Counted from the stretch's first letter, positions 25,060 to 35,376 are shown. The stretch is DNA of 64,000 nt from Vibrio kanaloae (GCF_024347535.1 NZ_AP025497.1:1054001-1118000); one strand, 5' to 3'. Notes: generated by a model not told the origin, from the sequence alone. Program-made: numbers and translations.

Positions 25060-26349
25060 GTGACAAAAATTATCGTAGTAGGCGGTGGTGCTGGTGGTTT
25101 AGAGCTAGCAACGAAACTCGGTCGTACCTTAGGTCGTAAAAAACGTGCTCAGATTACCTTGGTAGACCGCAAAGCGAGTCACCTATGGAAGCCATTACTT
25201 CATGAAGTAGCAACTGGATCGTTAGATGAAGGTGTTGATGCATTGAGTTACCGCGCGCATGCAAAAAACCACTACTTTGACTTCCAAATGGGCAGCCTGA
25301 ACGACATCGATCGTGAGCGTAAAGTCATTGCTCTAAGCGAGTTTAAAGATGACCACGGTGAACTGCTTATGCCAAGCCGTGAGCTCGAATACGATATCCT
25401 GGTGATGGCGCTAGGTTCCACGTCAAATGATTTCAATACTCCAGGTGTTCGTAACAACTGTATTTTCCTTGATAGCCCAGAGCAAGCACACCGTTTCCGT
25501 ACAGAGATGAACAATCAGTTCTTGAAGCTTCACGCTAAAAACGGTCAAGGGACCGTCGATATTGCGATTGTTGGTGCTGGTGCGACAGGCGTAGAGCTTT
25601 CTGCAGAGCTACACAATGCGGTTAAAGAGCTTCGTACTTACGGCTTTGGCGACCTAGACTCAAGTAAGCTGAACGTGAATCTTATTGAAGCGGGTGAGCG
25701 TATTCTCCCTGCTCTTCCTCCTCGTATTTCAAGTGCTGCACACTCTGAGCTAACGAAGCTTGGTGTAAACGTTCGTACTAATACTATGGTGACGCAAGCG
25801 GATGCTGATGGCCTAACAACCAAAGATGGTGACAAGATCCCAGCGCAAATAATGGTTTGGGCTGCAGGTATCAAAGCACCAGATTTCATGAAAGATATCG
25901 GTGGTCTTGAGACTAACCGTATTAACCAATTGGTTGTAAAAAACACTCTGCAAACTACGTATGATGATAACATTTTTGCTATCGGTGACTTGGCACAATG
26001 TACACAAGCCGATGGTTCATTCGTTCCACCGCGTGCACAAGCAGCCCACCAAATGGCAAGTTGTGCATTCAGCAATATTATTGCCAAACTAAACGGTCGT
26101 GACCTGAAAGATTACATCTACAAAGACAAAGGATCGCTTGTTTCATTAAGCCGTTTCTCTACGGTAGGTAGCTTGATGGGTAACCTAACCAAAGGCTCTA
26201 TGATGGTTGAAGGTCGTATTGCTCGTATAGTTTATATATCTTTGTACCGTATGCATCAAATGGCGCTTCATGGATTAATCAAAACATCGTTGATGATGTT
26301 AGTTGGCCGTATTAACCGTGTACTTCGTCCAAACTTAAAGCTTCACTAA
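25060..26349 (+). CDS. ndh: NADH:quinone oxidoreductase type II (non-pumping)
   Basis: A 429-residue peripheral membrane flavoprotein that passes electrons from NADH to quinone without proton pumping. It has two dinucleotide folds: the FAD site [12 protein letters not shown] at the N-terminus and the NAD site [15 protein letters not shown] near residue 170. The second FAD contact is [10 protein letters not shown]. The C-terminal amphipathic region anchors it to the membrane. It starts with GTG after AGAGGAT. Length equals E. coli Ndh (434). It is followed by a perfect terminator. Confidence 0.95.
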   Translation: MTKIIVVGGGAGGLELATKLGRTLGRKKRAQITLVDRKASHLWKPLLHEVATGSLDEGVDALSYRAHAKNHYFDFQMGSLNDIDRERKVIALSEFKDDHGELLMPSRELEYDILVMALGSTSNDFNTPGVRNNCIFLDSPEQAHRFRTEMNNQFLKLHAKNGQGTVDIAIVGAGATGVELSAELHNAVKELRTYGFGDLDSSKLNVNLIEAGERILPALPPRISSAAHSELTKLGVNVRTNTMVTQADADGLTTKDGDKIPAQIMVWAAGIKAPDFMKDIGGLETNRINQLVVKNTLQTTYDDNIFAIGDLAQCTQADGSFVPPRAQAAHQMASCAFSNIIAKLNGRDLKDYIYKDKGSLVSLSRFSTVGSLMGNLTKGSMMVEGRIARIVYISLYRMHQMALHGLIKTSLMMLVGRINRVLRPNLKLH

Positions 26350-26388
26350 TCGGTTACGCTTTTTTAAAGAGTGGTGTACACAAATAAT

Positions 26389-26416
26389 CAAAAAGAGCTC
26401 TTTGGAGCTCTTTTTG
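26389..26416. terminator. Bidirectional terminator between ndh and the acetyltransferase gene
   Basis: CAAAAAGAGCTC (26389-26400) and GAGCTCTTTTTG (26405-26416) are perfect complements around a TTTG loop. It serves two converging genes. Confidence 0.85.
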
Positions 26417-26463
26417 TTTGTGTTGATTCATTGCTATCTCTGCATACCCCACTCTAACAACGG

Positions 26464-27009
26464 TTAAGAGGTTGGAGGTAACACGGAATAAACAACGCCA
26501 TCTTTCGGCTTTCCATTAAATATAAAGCGATTCTTGGCGATGGTTTCTCGTTCAGCGCCACATTTCTCAATCAACCTTTGACTTGGTAGGTTCTCGGTGT
26601 CGCAGACAATCTCCAAACGCGTTAACTTGAGTTGCGCGAAACAAAATTCAAATAGTGCGAGCATCGCTTCTTTAGCGATCCCTTTCCTTTGAAAGTCATC
26701 ACCCACCCAATAACCTAAACTCGCCATATTAAAGGTGTGATAAAGTTCATTGATCGCAACCATACCGACTAACTTATCGCTTCTTCGCTCAAAGATACCA
26801 AAGCCAAATGAGTCTGCTTTGACCCAATTTAAGCGAGTTGCCAGAATGAACTTCTCGGCTTCGACGATAGAAAACTCATTGTGGCACCAGTCTATCCATG
26901 GAAGTAAGCTAGGGGAGGACTTTACCAGCTGAGAAAATTCTTGAGCATCTGAGGCTTCAATGATTTTGAGGCTAAGGTGCTGTGTATTAATCTGAAAATC
27001 AGGGCTCAT
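26464..27009 (-). CDS. GNAT acetyltransferase, RimJ/RimL type
   Basis: A 181-residue cytosolic N-acetyltransferase of the RimL-like Acetyltransf_3 group. The acetyl-CoA pyrophosphate loop reads QRKGIA after LGYWVGDDF, and the family features NLPSQRLIEKCGA (the Asn and Ser-rich helix) and an N-terminal LLPWIDWCHNEFS follow the RimL pattern. E. coli RimL acetylates the N-terminus of ribosomal protein L12; whether this enzyme does so is not shown. It is monocistronic and convergent with ndh. Confidence 0.87.
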   Translation of the reverse strand: MSPDFQINTQHLSLKIIEASDAQEFSQLVKSSPSLLPWIDWCHNEFSIVEAEKFILATRLNWVKADSFGFGIFERRSDKLVGMVAINELYHTFNMASLGYWVGDDFQRKGIAKEAMLALFEFCFAQLKLTRLEIVCDTENLPSQRLIEKCGAERETIAKNRFIFNGKPKDGVVYSVLPPTS

Positions 27010-27080
27010 AAGAAGTACCGAAGAATGTGTAAATGTTAGGTAAGAATAGTAAGTACGTGTGAATATGTGCTGTACTTAAT

Positions 27081-27105
27081 AAAACGCCCTCACAATGGAG
27101 GGCGT
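27081..27105 (-). terminator. Terminator after csiV
   Basis: ACGCCCTC (27084-27091) pairs with GAGGGCGT (27098-27105). On the minus strand the stem is followed by TTTT. It ends the plzB-mfd-csiV unit. Confidence 0.75.
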
Positions 27106-27142
27106 ATAGAATCAATATACCTTAAGTTATTTATACATCGAC

Positions 27143-27910
27143 TTATTGTGCTACACGTCGAACTTGAATCACCATTCCAAGAAGTGGGTGGTCAAGGTAG
27201 TGAGTTTCGGTACTGCGCATACGACGTTTTTGGTCCATGCGGTAGCTCTTAAGGAACTCTTCCACTTCAACGGTCGGAGATATCTCTGTGAGGTTACCAA
27301 CTTGAACGTTGCTCTCTGCCCCACTTACTGGTGAATCTAGCTCGATTTGTTGTTCTTGTAGAGTCACTTCACGAACACTTGGTGCTTTTAAATCTAACGT
27401 TGTTTCAGCGTATAAATAGTGCTGCACGTAGATTTGTAGCTTACCGTCTAATTCATAAAGCGGCTTATCAATGGTCTCTTCTTGAAAGCCATCTGGGTTT
27501 GATGCAGTCACAGCGCCTTTCTCAGAACCGTCGGCATTGAACTGCTTAGAGAAGTCTCTACCAGCTTGAATGTGGAAGACAGGAGCATAGCTTTTACCTT
27601 GGTCACCTTGACGCCAAGCGGTATGCATCAAAACTTCAAAGCCGGCATGATTACTCAGTCTATTTTTCTGAGGCGCTAACTTATATTCCGAGTAAGGGAG
27701 CATCTGCACGCCTTTCCTGGAGCGATATTGGGTATCTTGAAATGAACCAACGCGCTCAAGTGAAATTTCAGGCTGAGTGTTCGGCCAAGACTCGTTGACT
27801 TTTTCCGCATCAACAGCGCGCTTGAAAATGATCACTTCTATATCAAATTGTCTCTGCGCCAAACTTGGCAGTGAGACGAACAATAGTAGCAGTGGGATCA
27901 GTCTTTTCAT
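27143..27910 (-). CDS. csiV: Peptidoglycan-binding periplasmic protein CsiV
   Basis: A 255-residue protein with a cleavable signal peptide (about 1-18, ending in SLA). Behind it the FDIEVIIFKR start, the repeated short polar strands and the VLMHTAWRQ block are those of the CsiV family. In Vibrio cholerae CsiV binds peptidoglycan and works with LpoA to activate PBP1A, protecting cell shape. It is 62 bases downstream of mfd on the same strand, with a terminator after it. The name rests on family resemblance and the conserved mfd neighbour. Confidence 0.82.
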   Translation of the reverse strand: MKRLIPLLLLFVSLPSLAQRQFDIEVIIFKRAVDAEKVNESWPNTQPEISLERVGSFQDTQYRSRKGVQMLPYSEYKLAPQKNRLSNHAGFEVLMHTAWRQGDQGKSYAPVFHIQAGRDFSKQFNADGSEKGAVTASNPDGFQEETIDKPLYELDGKLQIYVQHYLYAETTLDLKAPSVREVTLQEQQIELDSPVSGAESNVQVGNLTEISPTVEVEEFLKSYRMDQKRRMRSTETHYLDHPLLGMVIQVRRVAQ

Positions 27911-27972
27911 TTTTACTCCGTCTCCCAGCCCCTGTTACGGCTGGATAATTTATATGTGCAGTGGATTGGGCT

Positions 27973-30900
27973 TTATGCCGAAGGCAGCAAGTTCTGTCTG
28001 AATTCGCCCAATAAATCACTAACAAATTGAATTCGTTTCCGTCTGTCGACCAATGGTATCGTAAATTTGAACTTTGTTGGCCCTTCCATTGAAAACTTTT
28101 GCGGTTGGGATTGCAATAGTTTAACAAGGTAGGCCGGGTTTATGTCAGCATCCGGGTAGAATTCTAAGAATCCGCCCTTATCGTGAGCTTCAATTTTCTT
28201 CGCCTTAATAGACGCGGCCGCTAACTTAAGTTCAGATACGGACAACAAGTTCTTGGTGGCATCAGGAAGGCTACCAAAACGGTCGATTAGCTCAACTTTC
28301 AGCTCTGCTAGCTCATCAGTGTCACTGACGCTAGCAATACGCTTGTAGGTCGATAATCGAGTATTGATGTCTGGAATATAGTCGTCGGGCAATAGTGCAG
28401 GCAGACGCATTTCAATTTCCGTCTGTTCTCGCAACAGGTCATCAAGTGAAGGCTCTCGGCCTTCTTTCAGTGCTTCAACGGCTTGTTCAAGCATTTCCAT
28501 ATAAAGTGTAAAACCAACGGATTGTATTTGGCCACTTTGATCATCGCCTAACAGTTCACCTGCACCACGAATCTCTAAGTCATGAGTCGCGAGAGTGAAT
28601 CCAGCCCCTAAATCTTCTAAAGAAGCAATGGCGTCTAATCGCTTGATGGCATCTTTTGTCATTGCTTTCGGATGTGGCGTTAGTAAGTAAGCATAAGCTT
28701 GGTGGTGAGAACGACCCACACGACCACGTAATTGATGCAGCTGTGCCAAACCAAGGTGGTCTGCTCTATCCATCAATATGGTATTTGCTGTCGGAACATC
28801 AATACCTGTTTCGATGATGGTCGTACACACCAGAAGATTGAAGCGCTGATGGTAAAAGTCATTCATGATGCGCTCTAGTTCGCGTTCTCGCATCTGACCA
28901 TGAGCCACGGTGACTCTCGCTTCTGGAATCAGTTTTTGCAGTGACTCAGCCGTCTTTTCAATCGTGTCGACTTGGTTATGCAGGAAGTAAACTTGACCAC
29001 CACGCATGATTTCACGAAGTACCGCTTCTCTTACGACGGCATCATCACTCTCGCGGACGAAGGTTTTTATCGCCAAGCGTCGTGCTGGTGGTGTGGCGAT
29101 GATTGACAAGTCACGCATACCGCTCATTGCCATGTTCAAGGTTCTTGGAATTGGCGTTGCAGTGAGTGTTAGGATGTCAACATCGGCACGCATCGCTTTC
29201 ACTTTCTCTTTCTGACGTACACCAAAGCGGTGTTCTTCATCGACAACCAGTAAGCCAAGGTCTTTGAATTTAATATCGCTAGAAAGTAACTTGTGAGTTC
29301 CAACCAAGATATCAACCTTACCGTCGGCGACATCCTGCATGATCAATTTCTGTTCTTTAGCAGACTTAAATCGAGACAGTACTTCGACACGTATCGGTTG
29401 GTTTGCGAAACGGTCGCGGAAGTTTTCAAAGTGTTGCTGAGCAAGTAGTGTAGTCGGTACCAATACAGCGACTTGTTTACTGTTATCGGTACATACGAAC
29501 GCTGCACGCATTGCGACTTCCGTTTTACCAAAGCCAACATCACCACACACCAAACGGTCCATGGCTTTTGCTTGGCACATGTCAGACATAACGGCATTGA
29601 TGGCCATCGCTTGGTCATCGGTTTCTTCAAATGGGAATCCAGATTTGAAGGTCGCGTACTGACCGCGGTCTAATACAAATTTGTAGCCAGGTTTGAGCTC
29701 TCTCTTGGCGTAAACATCAAGTAGTTCTGCTGCAACGTCACGGACTTTCTCCGCCGCGCGCTTACGAGCTTTCTGCCACGCTTCGCCACCGAGTTTATGT
29801 AGCGGTGCAGAATCTTCAGCGCCACCAGAGTAGCGCCCAATTAAGTTCAAAGACGCAACAGGCACATATAACTTGGCATCGTTTTGATACTCAAGGGTCA
29901 CGTATTCAGTTTTCATGCCGCCGGCTTCAAGTGTTTGCAGGCCGATGTAGCGACCAATGCCGTGGTCAATGTGAACAACAGGCTGACCCGGTTTAAGTTC
30001 CGCTAAGTGACGGATTACGGTGTCGCTGTTTACGCTTTTCTGATCTTTCTTACGACGCTGTACAACACGATCGCCGAGTAAGTCGCTTTCACAGACAATG
30101 GCGATGTTTTGCTCTTCGTGGATAAAGCCATGCTCAGCAGAACCGAGGATCAGGCTGAACTTATCTTTACCTTTAATCGCCGCGTCGAGGTTTTCAACTT
30201 CGCTTGGACGAACTTTGATGCCGCGGAGCAATTCACTAAGTGCTTCACGGCGACCTTCAGATTCAACCGAAAAGACCACTTTGCCGTCGAAGGCTTCAGT
30301 GAACTTTCTTAGGTTTGTGAGTGGCTCTTTATTCTGATGTTGTACACTGAGGTCTGGAAGAGACACAACTGGAAGGTTGATACGTCCGGCTTTCTCTTCG
30401 ATTGAATCTAAGCTCAGATTGACTTGTGGTTTCTGTTTGAAGTGTGCGAACAGTTCGTCTTTCTTCAACCAAAGCTGTTCTGGTGTCAGTAATGGTCGAA
30501 GTGGATCAACACCGCGTTGCTCGTATCGGTGAGCAACATCTGTGAGGAAAGTGTCGACAGCTGCTTCTACGTCACCAAGTACCAAGAGTTGCGCTTCATC
30601 GGCAACATAGTCGAACAAGGTTTCGGTGTGGTCGAAGAAAAGCGGTTGCCAATATTCAATACCAGCAGGCCATGTGCCTTTAGATACCTGCATATAAACA
30701 GATTCTGGTTCACGTCGCGCATCAAATTGTTGGCGCCAGCGAATGCGGAAATCTTCAATAGCACTTTCAGAGGTTGGGAACTCGTGAGCTGGCAGCAAAC
30801 GGATCTCAGAGATGTCTTCGATAGAGCGCTGATTTTCAGGATCGAAAGTACGGATGGTATCGATCTCATCATCGAAGAAGTCGATACGGTACGGATCTTT

Positions 30901-31434
30901 ACTGCCCATAGGGAACAGATCGAGAATAGAACCACGGCTTGCGTATTCACCTGGCCCGAATACTTGGTCAACATAGCGATAGCCGGACTTTTCAAGCTGC
31001 AGGCGCAGTTTCTCTAGTGAATAGAGGTCGCCTGTTTTGACCATTAGGGTGTGTTGCAGCAAAAAGTCACGCGGTGATTGACGTTGCAATAGCGTGCTGA
31101 TCGGTACTATCGTAATACCATCTTTTAGCGTCGGTAAAGCATAAAGGCGTGCGATACGATCTGAAATGATCTCTTGGTGCGGTGAGAAGCTGTCGTAAGG
31201 CAGTGTTTCCCAATCAGGAAATAGTGCGACTTCATGCGCTGTAAATTGTTCTATTTCAGACTGTAGCTTAAGTGCGACTTGTGGATCTGGTACTGCAAGT
31301 ACAGTATGGCTATTGTGTTGCTCTGCGAGTTTAGCTATGGCTAGAGCGAGAGACGAACCGACTAGGTTACCGATGTGCTTCTTGTCACCGGCTCCTTTGA
31401 GTGTAGGTAGTGTAAAAATAGATTGTTTGGTCAT
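27973..31434 (-). CDS. mfd: Transcription-repair coupling factor
   Basis: A 1153-residue ATP-driven translocase that removes stalled RNA polymerase and recruits UvrA to damaged templates. In order: a UvrB-like N-terminal region, the RNA polymerase-interacting CarD-like domain (GQPVVHIDHGIGRYIGLQTL), the motor with Walker A DVGFGKTEVAMRAAF and Walker B VVDEEH, helicase motif III TLTATPIPRTL, motif V/VI regions with IIETGIDVPTAN and QLRGRVGRS, and the C-terminal TRCF domain. Length matches E. coli Mfd (1148). It starts six bases after the PilZ gene. Confidence 0.97.
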   Translation of the reverse strand: MTKQSIFTLPTLKGAGDKKHIGNLVGSSLALAIAKLAEQHNSHTVLAVPDPQVALKLQSEIEQFTAHEVALFPDWETLPYDSFSPHQEIISDRIARLYALPTLKDGITIVPISTLLQRQSPRDFLLQHTLMVKTGDLYSLEKLRLQLEKSGYRYVDQVFGPGEYASRGSILDLFPMGSKDPYRIDFFDDEIDTIRTFDPENQRSIEDISEIRLLPAHEFPTSESAIEDFRIRWRQQFDARREPESVYMQVSKGTWPAGIEYWQPLFFDHTETLFDYVADEAQLLVLGDVEAAVDTFLTDVAHRYEQRGVDPLRPLLTPEQLWLKKDELFAHFKQKPQVNLSLDSIEEKAGRINLPVVSLPDLSVQHQNKEPLTNLRKFTEAFDGKVVFSVESEGRREALSELLRGIKVRPSEVENLDAAIKGKDKFSLILGSAEHGFIHEEQNIAIVCESDLLGDRVVQRRKKDQKSVNSDTVIRHLAELKPGQPVVHIDHGIGRYIGLQTLEAGGMKTEYVTLEYQNDAKLYVPVASLNLIGRYSGGAEDSAPLHKLGGEAWQKARKRAAEKVRDVAAELLDVYAKRELKPGYKFVLDRGQYATFKSGFPFEETDDQAMAINAVMSDMCQAKAMDRLVCGDVGFGKTEVAMRAAFVCTDNSKQVAVLVPTTLLAQQHFENFRDRFANQPIRVEVLSRFKSAKEQKLIMQDVADGKVDILVGTHKLLSSDIKFKDLGLLVVDEEHRFGVRQKEKVKAMRADVDILTLTATPIPRTLNMAMSGMRDLSIIATPPARRLAIKTFVRESDDAVVREAVLREIMRGGQVYFLHNQVDTIEKTAESLQKLIPEARVTVAHGQMRERELERIMNDFYHQRFNLLVCTTIIETGIDVPTANTILMDRADHLGLAQLHQLRGRVGRSHHQAYAYLLTPHPKAMTKDAIKRLDAIASLEDLGAGFTLATHDLEIRGAGELLGDDQSGQIQSVGFTLYMEMLEQAVEALKEGREPSLDDLLREQTEIEMRLPALLPDDYIPDINTRLSTYKRIASVSDTDELAELKVELIDRFGSLPDATKNLLSVSELKLAAASIKAKKIEAHDKGGFLEFYPDADINPAYLVKLLQSQPQKFSMEGPTKFKFTIPLVDRRKRIQFVSDLLGEFRQNLLPSA

Positions 31435-31440
31435 GTTAAT

Positions 31441-32010
31441 TTACTTGTTATCTCGTTCTAGAGAGCGTTGACGTAAGAGCTTCTGTTGTTGATGAAGTGC
31501 AGCCTTGATCAGTAAGTCTTGGTCAGTATCGCGAAGATGAGCATATTTAAATTTTATTTCGAAGCCTGAATCTTTAGGTTCGCTAGCGAAGACTTCCGCG
31601 TAGCAATAAATAGCGGCGGCAGGGTGCTCGATAAATAGCTTAGCTTTAACTAAGCGACCTGTTTCGATATCTGTTTTGGAAAAACAAGAGAACTGACTCG
31701 CACCAAAAGAGTAGGTGTGTGTACGAAATTTCTCATCATCTTGTTGTGATAGCATAAAGCTCAACAAGAGGTTTAATTTAGAGTTTTGTGCATCCAATAA
31801 ACTGGTGACATTCTTCAAGTCGCTGTTTTTCAGTTCAGCGCGAGCACTGTCGGCTAACAGGTCCAATTGGCTAAATTCACTCGCCACAACAAAAGGGGCA
31901 GGGATCTCGGATTCGAACTGAATTTGAGAGGGTAAAGTGAAGTTACTTTCCATTGGTTCTATATTCGCGGTAAGGCTGTGGTGAACGGTGAAAAACTCTT
32001 GTTCTGTCAT
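31441..32010 (-). CDS. PilZ-domain protein, PlzB-like
   Basis: A 189-residue cytosolic protein. The C-terminal half resembles a PilZ domain, with GRLVKAKLFIEHP and a strand pattern typical of the fold. The c-di-GMP contacts are degenerate: no RxxxR is evident, and the DxSxxG motif appears as TYSFGA. The N-terminal half (about 1-95) is helical and unlike known domains. V. cholerae PlzB (VC1885) occupies the place next to mfd, which supports orthology. It is the first gene of the mfd unit, divergent from lolC. Ligand binding is doubtful. Confidence 0.7.
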   Translation of the reverse strand: MTEQEFFTVHHSLTANIEPMESNFTLPSQIQFESEIPAPFVVASEFSQLDLLADSARAELKNSDLKNVTSLLDAQNSKLNLLLSFMLSQQDDEKFRTHTYSFGASQFSCFSKTDIETGRLVKAKLFIEHPAAAIYCYAEVFASEPKDSGFEIKFKYAHLRDTDQDLLIKAALHQQQKLLRQRSLERDNK

Positions 32011-32237
32011 GCGTTAGTTCCTTGAAGTGATCTATTGATTATCGCTATGTGGCCGCAGTAATCAAGGTCAGTTAATTGAAAGTCTTAAATAGTTGTTTGA
32101 AATATCACTATTTGACAAGGTTCTGTTTTTCAAGCCTAACTAATTGAGTTAATTCACTCTATATTTTCAATTACCCCCTACACAGTAACAGCAATACCCG
32201 TTACATTAACCCGCATCCCTTTTTGATGGTTCAAAGT

Positions 32238-33446
32238 ATGTTTCATCCTATTTCAATGTTTGTTGGCCTGCGTTATTTGAAAGGCCGTTCAGGTGATCGC
32301 TTTAGCCGTTTTGTTTCTTATATGTCGACGGCGGGTATTACCATTGGTGTGCTGTCTTTGATTACTGTTTTATCGGTAATGAATGGATTCGAAGCGCAGT
32401 TAAAAGACCGAATTCTTGGCGTGCTCCCTCAAGCCGTCGTTTATGAGCAAGGAGGCACAACGTTACTTGCTGCTCAAGCCCCTAGCTTTGCAGAGCAAAT
32501 GTCGCTCAATGGTCACGTTGAACCGATTGTTCGTAGTGAAGCAGTGATACAAAGCCCTGCTCAGTTATCTGCGGGTCTGTTAATCGGCATTGAACCTAAT
32601 TCAGATGACCCTCTTCAGAATCACTTGATTGCTGGTAGATTGTCTTCACTCCAAGCTGGGCAGTATCAGTTATTCCTTGGTCATACTTTGGCGAGAAACT
32701 TAAAAGTCTCGATGGGCGACAAAGTTCGCTTAATGGTCACGAGTGCTAGCCAATACACGCCGTTAGGGCGTATTCCAAGCCAACGAAATTTTACCGTAGC
32801 CGGTATTTTCAATACAGGTTCAGATATTGACGCTCAATTAATGGTTACCCACATTCAAGATGCAGGTCGTTTGATGCGTTATAAGTCTGACACCATTTCA
32901 GGTTGGCGACTGTTTTTTGAAGACCCGTTTGAAGTGGCAGAGTTATCAAACCAACCGTTACCGGAAGGCTGGTTGTGGAGTGACTGGCGTGACCAACGTG
33001 GCGAGCTATTCCAAGCCGTGCGAATGGAAAAAAATATGATGGGCTTGATGCTTGGGCTGATCATTGGTGTTGCCGCATTTAATATTATCTCTGCGTTGAT
33101 TATGGTGGTGATGGAGAAGCAATCTGAAGTTGCCATTCTTAAGACCCAAGGAATGACCGACGGTCAAGTGATGGGGACATTCATGGTTCAAGGTGCAAGT
33201 AGTGGGGTGGTTGGTGCGTTATCGGGGGGCGTGTTAGGTGTTGTATTAGCAATGAACCTCAATACTATTTTAAAAGCGCTCGGTGTCGCTCTGTTCTCAT
33301 TTGGTGGCCAGCTGCCAGTCATGATTGATCCAATTCAAATCGCCGTTGTTGTGGTTTTGGCTATTGCACTTAGCCTGATTGCCACTGTATTCCCTTCTTA
33401 TCGTGCATCGTCTGTGAAACCTGCTGAGGCCCTTCGTTATGAGTAA
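32238..33446 (+). CDS. lolC: Lipoprotein-releasing ABC transporter permease LolC
   Basis: A 402-residue inner-membrane permease of LolCDE, which extracts lipoproteins from the inner membrane and hands them to LolA. A first helix near residues 22-45 is followed by a long periplasmic domain to about 265, then three C-terminal helices of the FtsX/MacB type ending in [19 protein letters not shown] start at ATG 32238 ([16 protein letters not shown]), matching the E. coli N-terminus; ATG 32226 adds only four residues. It overlaps lolD by eight bases. Confidence 0.94.
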   Translation: MFHPISMFVGLRYLKGRSGDRFSRFVSYMSTAGITIGVLSLITVLSVMNGFEAQLKDRILGVLPQAVVYEQGGTTLLAAQAPSFAEQMSLNGHVEPIVRSEAVIQSPAQLSAGLLIGIEPNSDDPLQNHLIAGRLSSLQAGQYQLFLGHTLARNLKVSMGDKVRLMVTSASQYTPLGRIPSQRNFTVAGIFNTGSDIDAQLMVTHIQDAGRLMRYKSDTISGWRLFFEDPFEVAELSNQPLPEGWLWSDWRDQRGELFQAVRMEKNMMGLMLGLIIGVAAFNIISALIMVVMEKQSEVAILKTQGMTDGQVMGTFMVQGASSGVVGALSGGVLGVVLAMNLNTILKALGVALFSFGGQLPVMIDPIQIAVVVVLAIALSLIATVFPSYRASSVKPAEALRYE

Positions 33447-34131
33447 TTTTCTTCAATGTAATGATATCCGTAAAACGTACCGTGAAGGCTCGTTAGATAC
33501 TGAGGTGCTCAAGGGAGTGAGCTTTGAAATCGAAAAGGGTGAGCTAGTAGCAATCATCGGTACCTCTGGGTCAGGTAAAAGTACCTTACTGCATATCTTA
33601 GGCGCGTTAGACGATGCTTCAGCTGGTAGTGTGAGCTTTCTAGGCCAGGACTTGTCGTCTCTGAGTTCGAATAAGCAAGCCAAACTTCGTAATCAGCATC
33701 TTGGTTTTGTCTATCAGTTCCATCATCTTCTATCTGATTTTTCAGCGTTAGAAAACGTAGCAATGCCGTTGTTGATTGGTGGTGAAAAGCCCGCTAAAGC
33801 AAAGCAAGAAGCGCAACGTCTGTTGGATAAAGTTGGATTGAGTCATCGTGTTGATCACCGACCTTCAGAGCTTTCTGGTGGTGAGAGACAACGAGTGGCG
33901 ATTGCTCGTGCATTGGTGAATAAGCCTGCGTTAGTCTTGGCGGATGAACCAACCGGTAACCTTGACCATAACACCGCACTTTCTATTTACGACTTAATGC
34001 GTGAACTCAACCGCGAGTACGACACGGCCTTTTTGGTAGTAACTCATGATGGTGAACTTGCAGGTAAGATGGATCGCCAGCTTCACATGCAAGATGGTTT
34101 ATTGGTCAACGTAGAAAAAGAGGAGAGCTAA
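33439..34131 (+). CDS. lolD: Lipoprotein-releasing system ATP-binding protein LolD
   Basis: A 230-residue ATPase subunit of LolCDE. It contains the Walker [10 protein letters not shown], the Q-loop [10 protein letters not shown], the signature LSGGERQR, the Walker [11 protein letters not shown] and the switch His in VVTHD. The length matches E. coli LolD (233). It overlaps lolC by eight bases and abuts lolE directly. Confidence 0.96.
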   Translation: MSNFLQCNDIRKTYREGSLDTEVLKGVSFEIEKGELVAIIGTSGSGKSTLLHILGALDDASAGSVSFLGQDLSSLSSNKQAKLRNQHLGFVYQFHHLLSDFSALENVAMPLLIGGEKPAKAKQEAQRLLDKVGLSHRVDHRPSELSGGERQRVAIARALVNKPALVLADEPTGNLDHNTALSIYDLMRELNREYDTAFLVVTHDGELAGKMDRQLHMQDGLLVNVEKEES

Positions 34132-35376
34132 GTGTTTTCTTCTTTATCTCTATTGATAGGTGGCCGATTTAGCAGAGCGAAACAACGAGACAAAATGGTG
34201 TCGTTCATCTCTTTGTCTTCGACGATTGGTATTGCCGTTGGTGTGGCGGTGATCATTATCGGTTTGTCTGCAATGAATGGCTTTGAGCGAGAGCTTGAGT
34301 CGCGTGTACTTTCCGTTATTCCACATGGTGAATTTGAGGGTGTAAATGAACCAGTGACTCGCTGGAAGCACGTGATTGAGCAGTCGGTGAAAAATGATAA
34401 AGTTGTAGCTGCAACACCCTATGTAAAAATTACCGCGCTGGCCGAAAAGGGCAAAGAACTCAAAGCAATTGAAGTTCGCGGTGTTGACCCACAACTTGAA
34501 CAACAGGTATCAAGTCTATCGAAATTTATTGATAAACAAGCTTGGAGTGAGTTTAAAGCAGGGCAACAACAAATCATCTTAGGTTCTGGTGTAGCGAATG
34601 TGCTGGGTGCGAAAGTCGGTGACTATCTGACTTTGATGATTCCAACGGTTAACGGTTCTGTGAAAGTTCAGGCGCCAAAACGAGTTCGAGTGAAAGTGGT
34701 TGGCTTGCTGACGCTTAATGGTCAGATAGATCACAGCTTGGCTCTAATCCCGATTGGTGATGCACAAGTTTACGCAAACTTAGGTGAGGCGGTAACCGGG
34801 GTTTCATTGAAAGTCACCGATGTTTTGAACGCGAATTCAATTGTCCGTGAGGTTGGCAATCAGCTTGATGTGTATGTATATCTGCGCAGCTGGCAACAGA
34901 AGTTCGGTTTCTTATATCGTGATATCCAATTGGTGCGTACCATTATGTATCTGGTGATGGTACTGGTTATTGGTGTGGCTTGTTTCAACATCGTCTCGAC
35001 CTTAATGATGGCTGTAAAAGACAGAGCATCAGAGATCGCGATTTTAAGAACCATGGGCGCATCAGATGGTCTTGTGAAGCGCATCTTTGTTTGGCAGGGC
35101 GTGTTCTCAGGCGTTTTAGGCAGTTTAGTAGGGAGTGCGATAGGTGTCTTAGTGGCGCTTAATCTTACGACGCTAATCAAAGGGCTTGAAACGCTGGTCG
35201 ATCATCAGTTCTTGTCCGGTGATATCTATTTTGTCGACTTCTTGCCATCACAACTTGATATGACGGATGTTGTTGTGGTTTCCGGCACTGCGATTGTGCT
35301 GAGCCTACTAGCGACGTGGTACCCAGCATCACGAGCAGCTAAGTTAAATCCGGCCTCGGTGCTTAGTTCTAAATAA
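34132..35376 (+). CDS. lolE: Lipoprotein-releasing ABC transporter permease LolE
   Basis: A 414-residue partner permease of LolC, with the same layout: one N-terminal helix after LLIGGRFSRAKQRDKMVSF, a periplasmic domain, then three helices and the terminal YPASRAAKLNPASVL. It starts with GTG immediately after the lolD stop, with AGGAGA just upstream. Both LolC and LolE are present, so the heteromeric LolCDE applies and not the single-permease LolF variant. A terminator follows. Confidence 0.94.
   Translation: MFSSLSLLIGGRFSRAKQRDKMVSFISLSSTIGIAVGVAVIIIGLSAMNGFERELESRVLSVIPHGEFEGVNEPVTRWKHVIEQSVKNDKVVAATPYVKITALAEKGKELKAIEVRGVDPQLEQQVSSLSKFIDKQAWSEFKAGQQQIILGSGVANVLGAKVGDYLTLMIPTVNGSVKVQAPKRVRVKVVGLLTLNGQIDHSLALIPIGDAQVYANLGEAVTGVSLKVTDVLNANSIVREVGNQLDVYVYLRSWQQKFGFLYRDIQLVRTIMYLVMVLVIGVACFNIVSTLMMAVKDRASEIAILRTMGASDGLVKRIFVWQGVFSGVLGSLVGSAIGVLVALNLTTLIKGLETLVDHQFLSGDIYFVDFLPSQLDMTDVVVVSGTAIVLSLLATWYPASRAAKLNPASVLSSK

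Noticed and set aside
25638..26087. 149-residue minus-strand frame
   Set aside because: It is antisense to ndh and reflects ndh codon structure; no independent signals.
30517..31017. 166-residue plus-strand frame
   Set aside because: It lies wholly inside mfd on the opposite strand, has no ribosome site and encodes no recognisable domain; it is a shadow of mfd.
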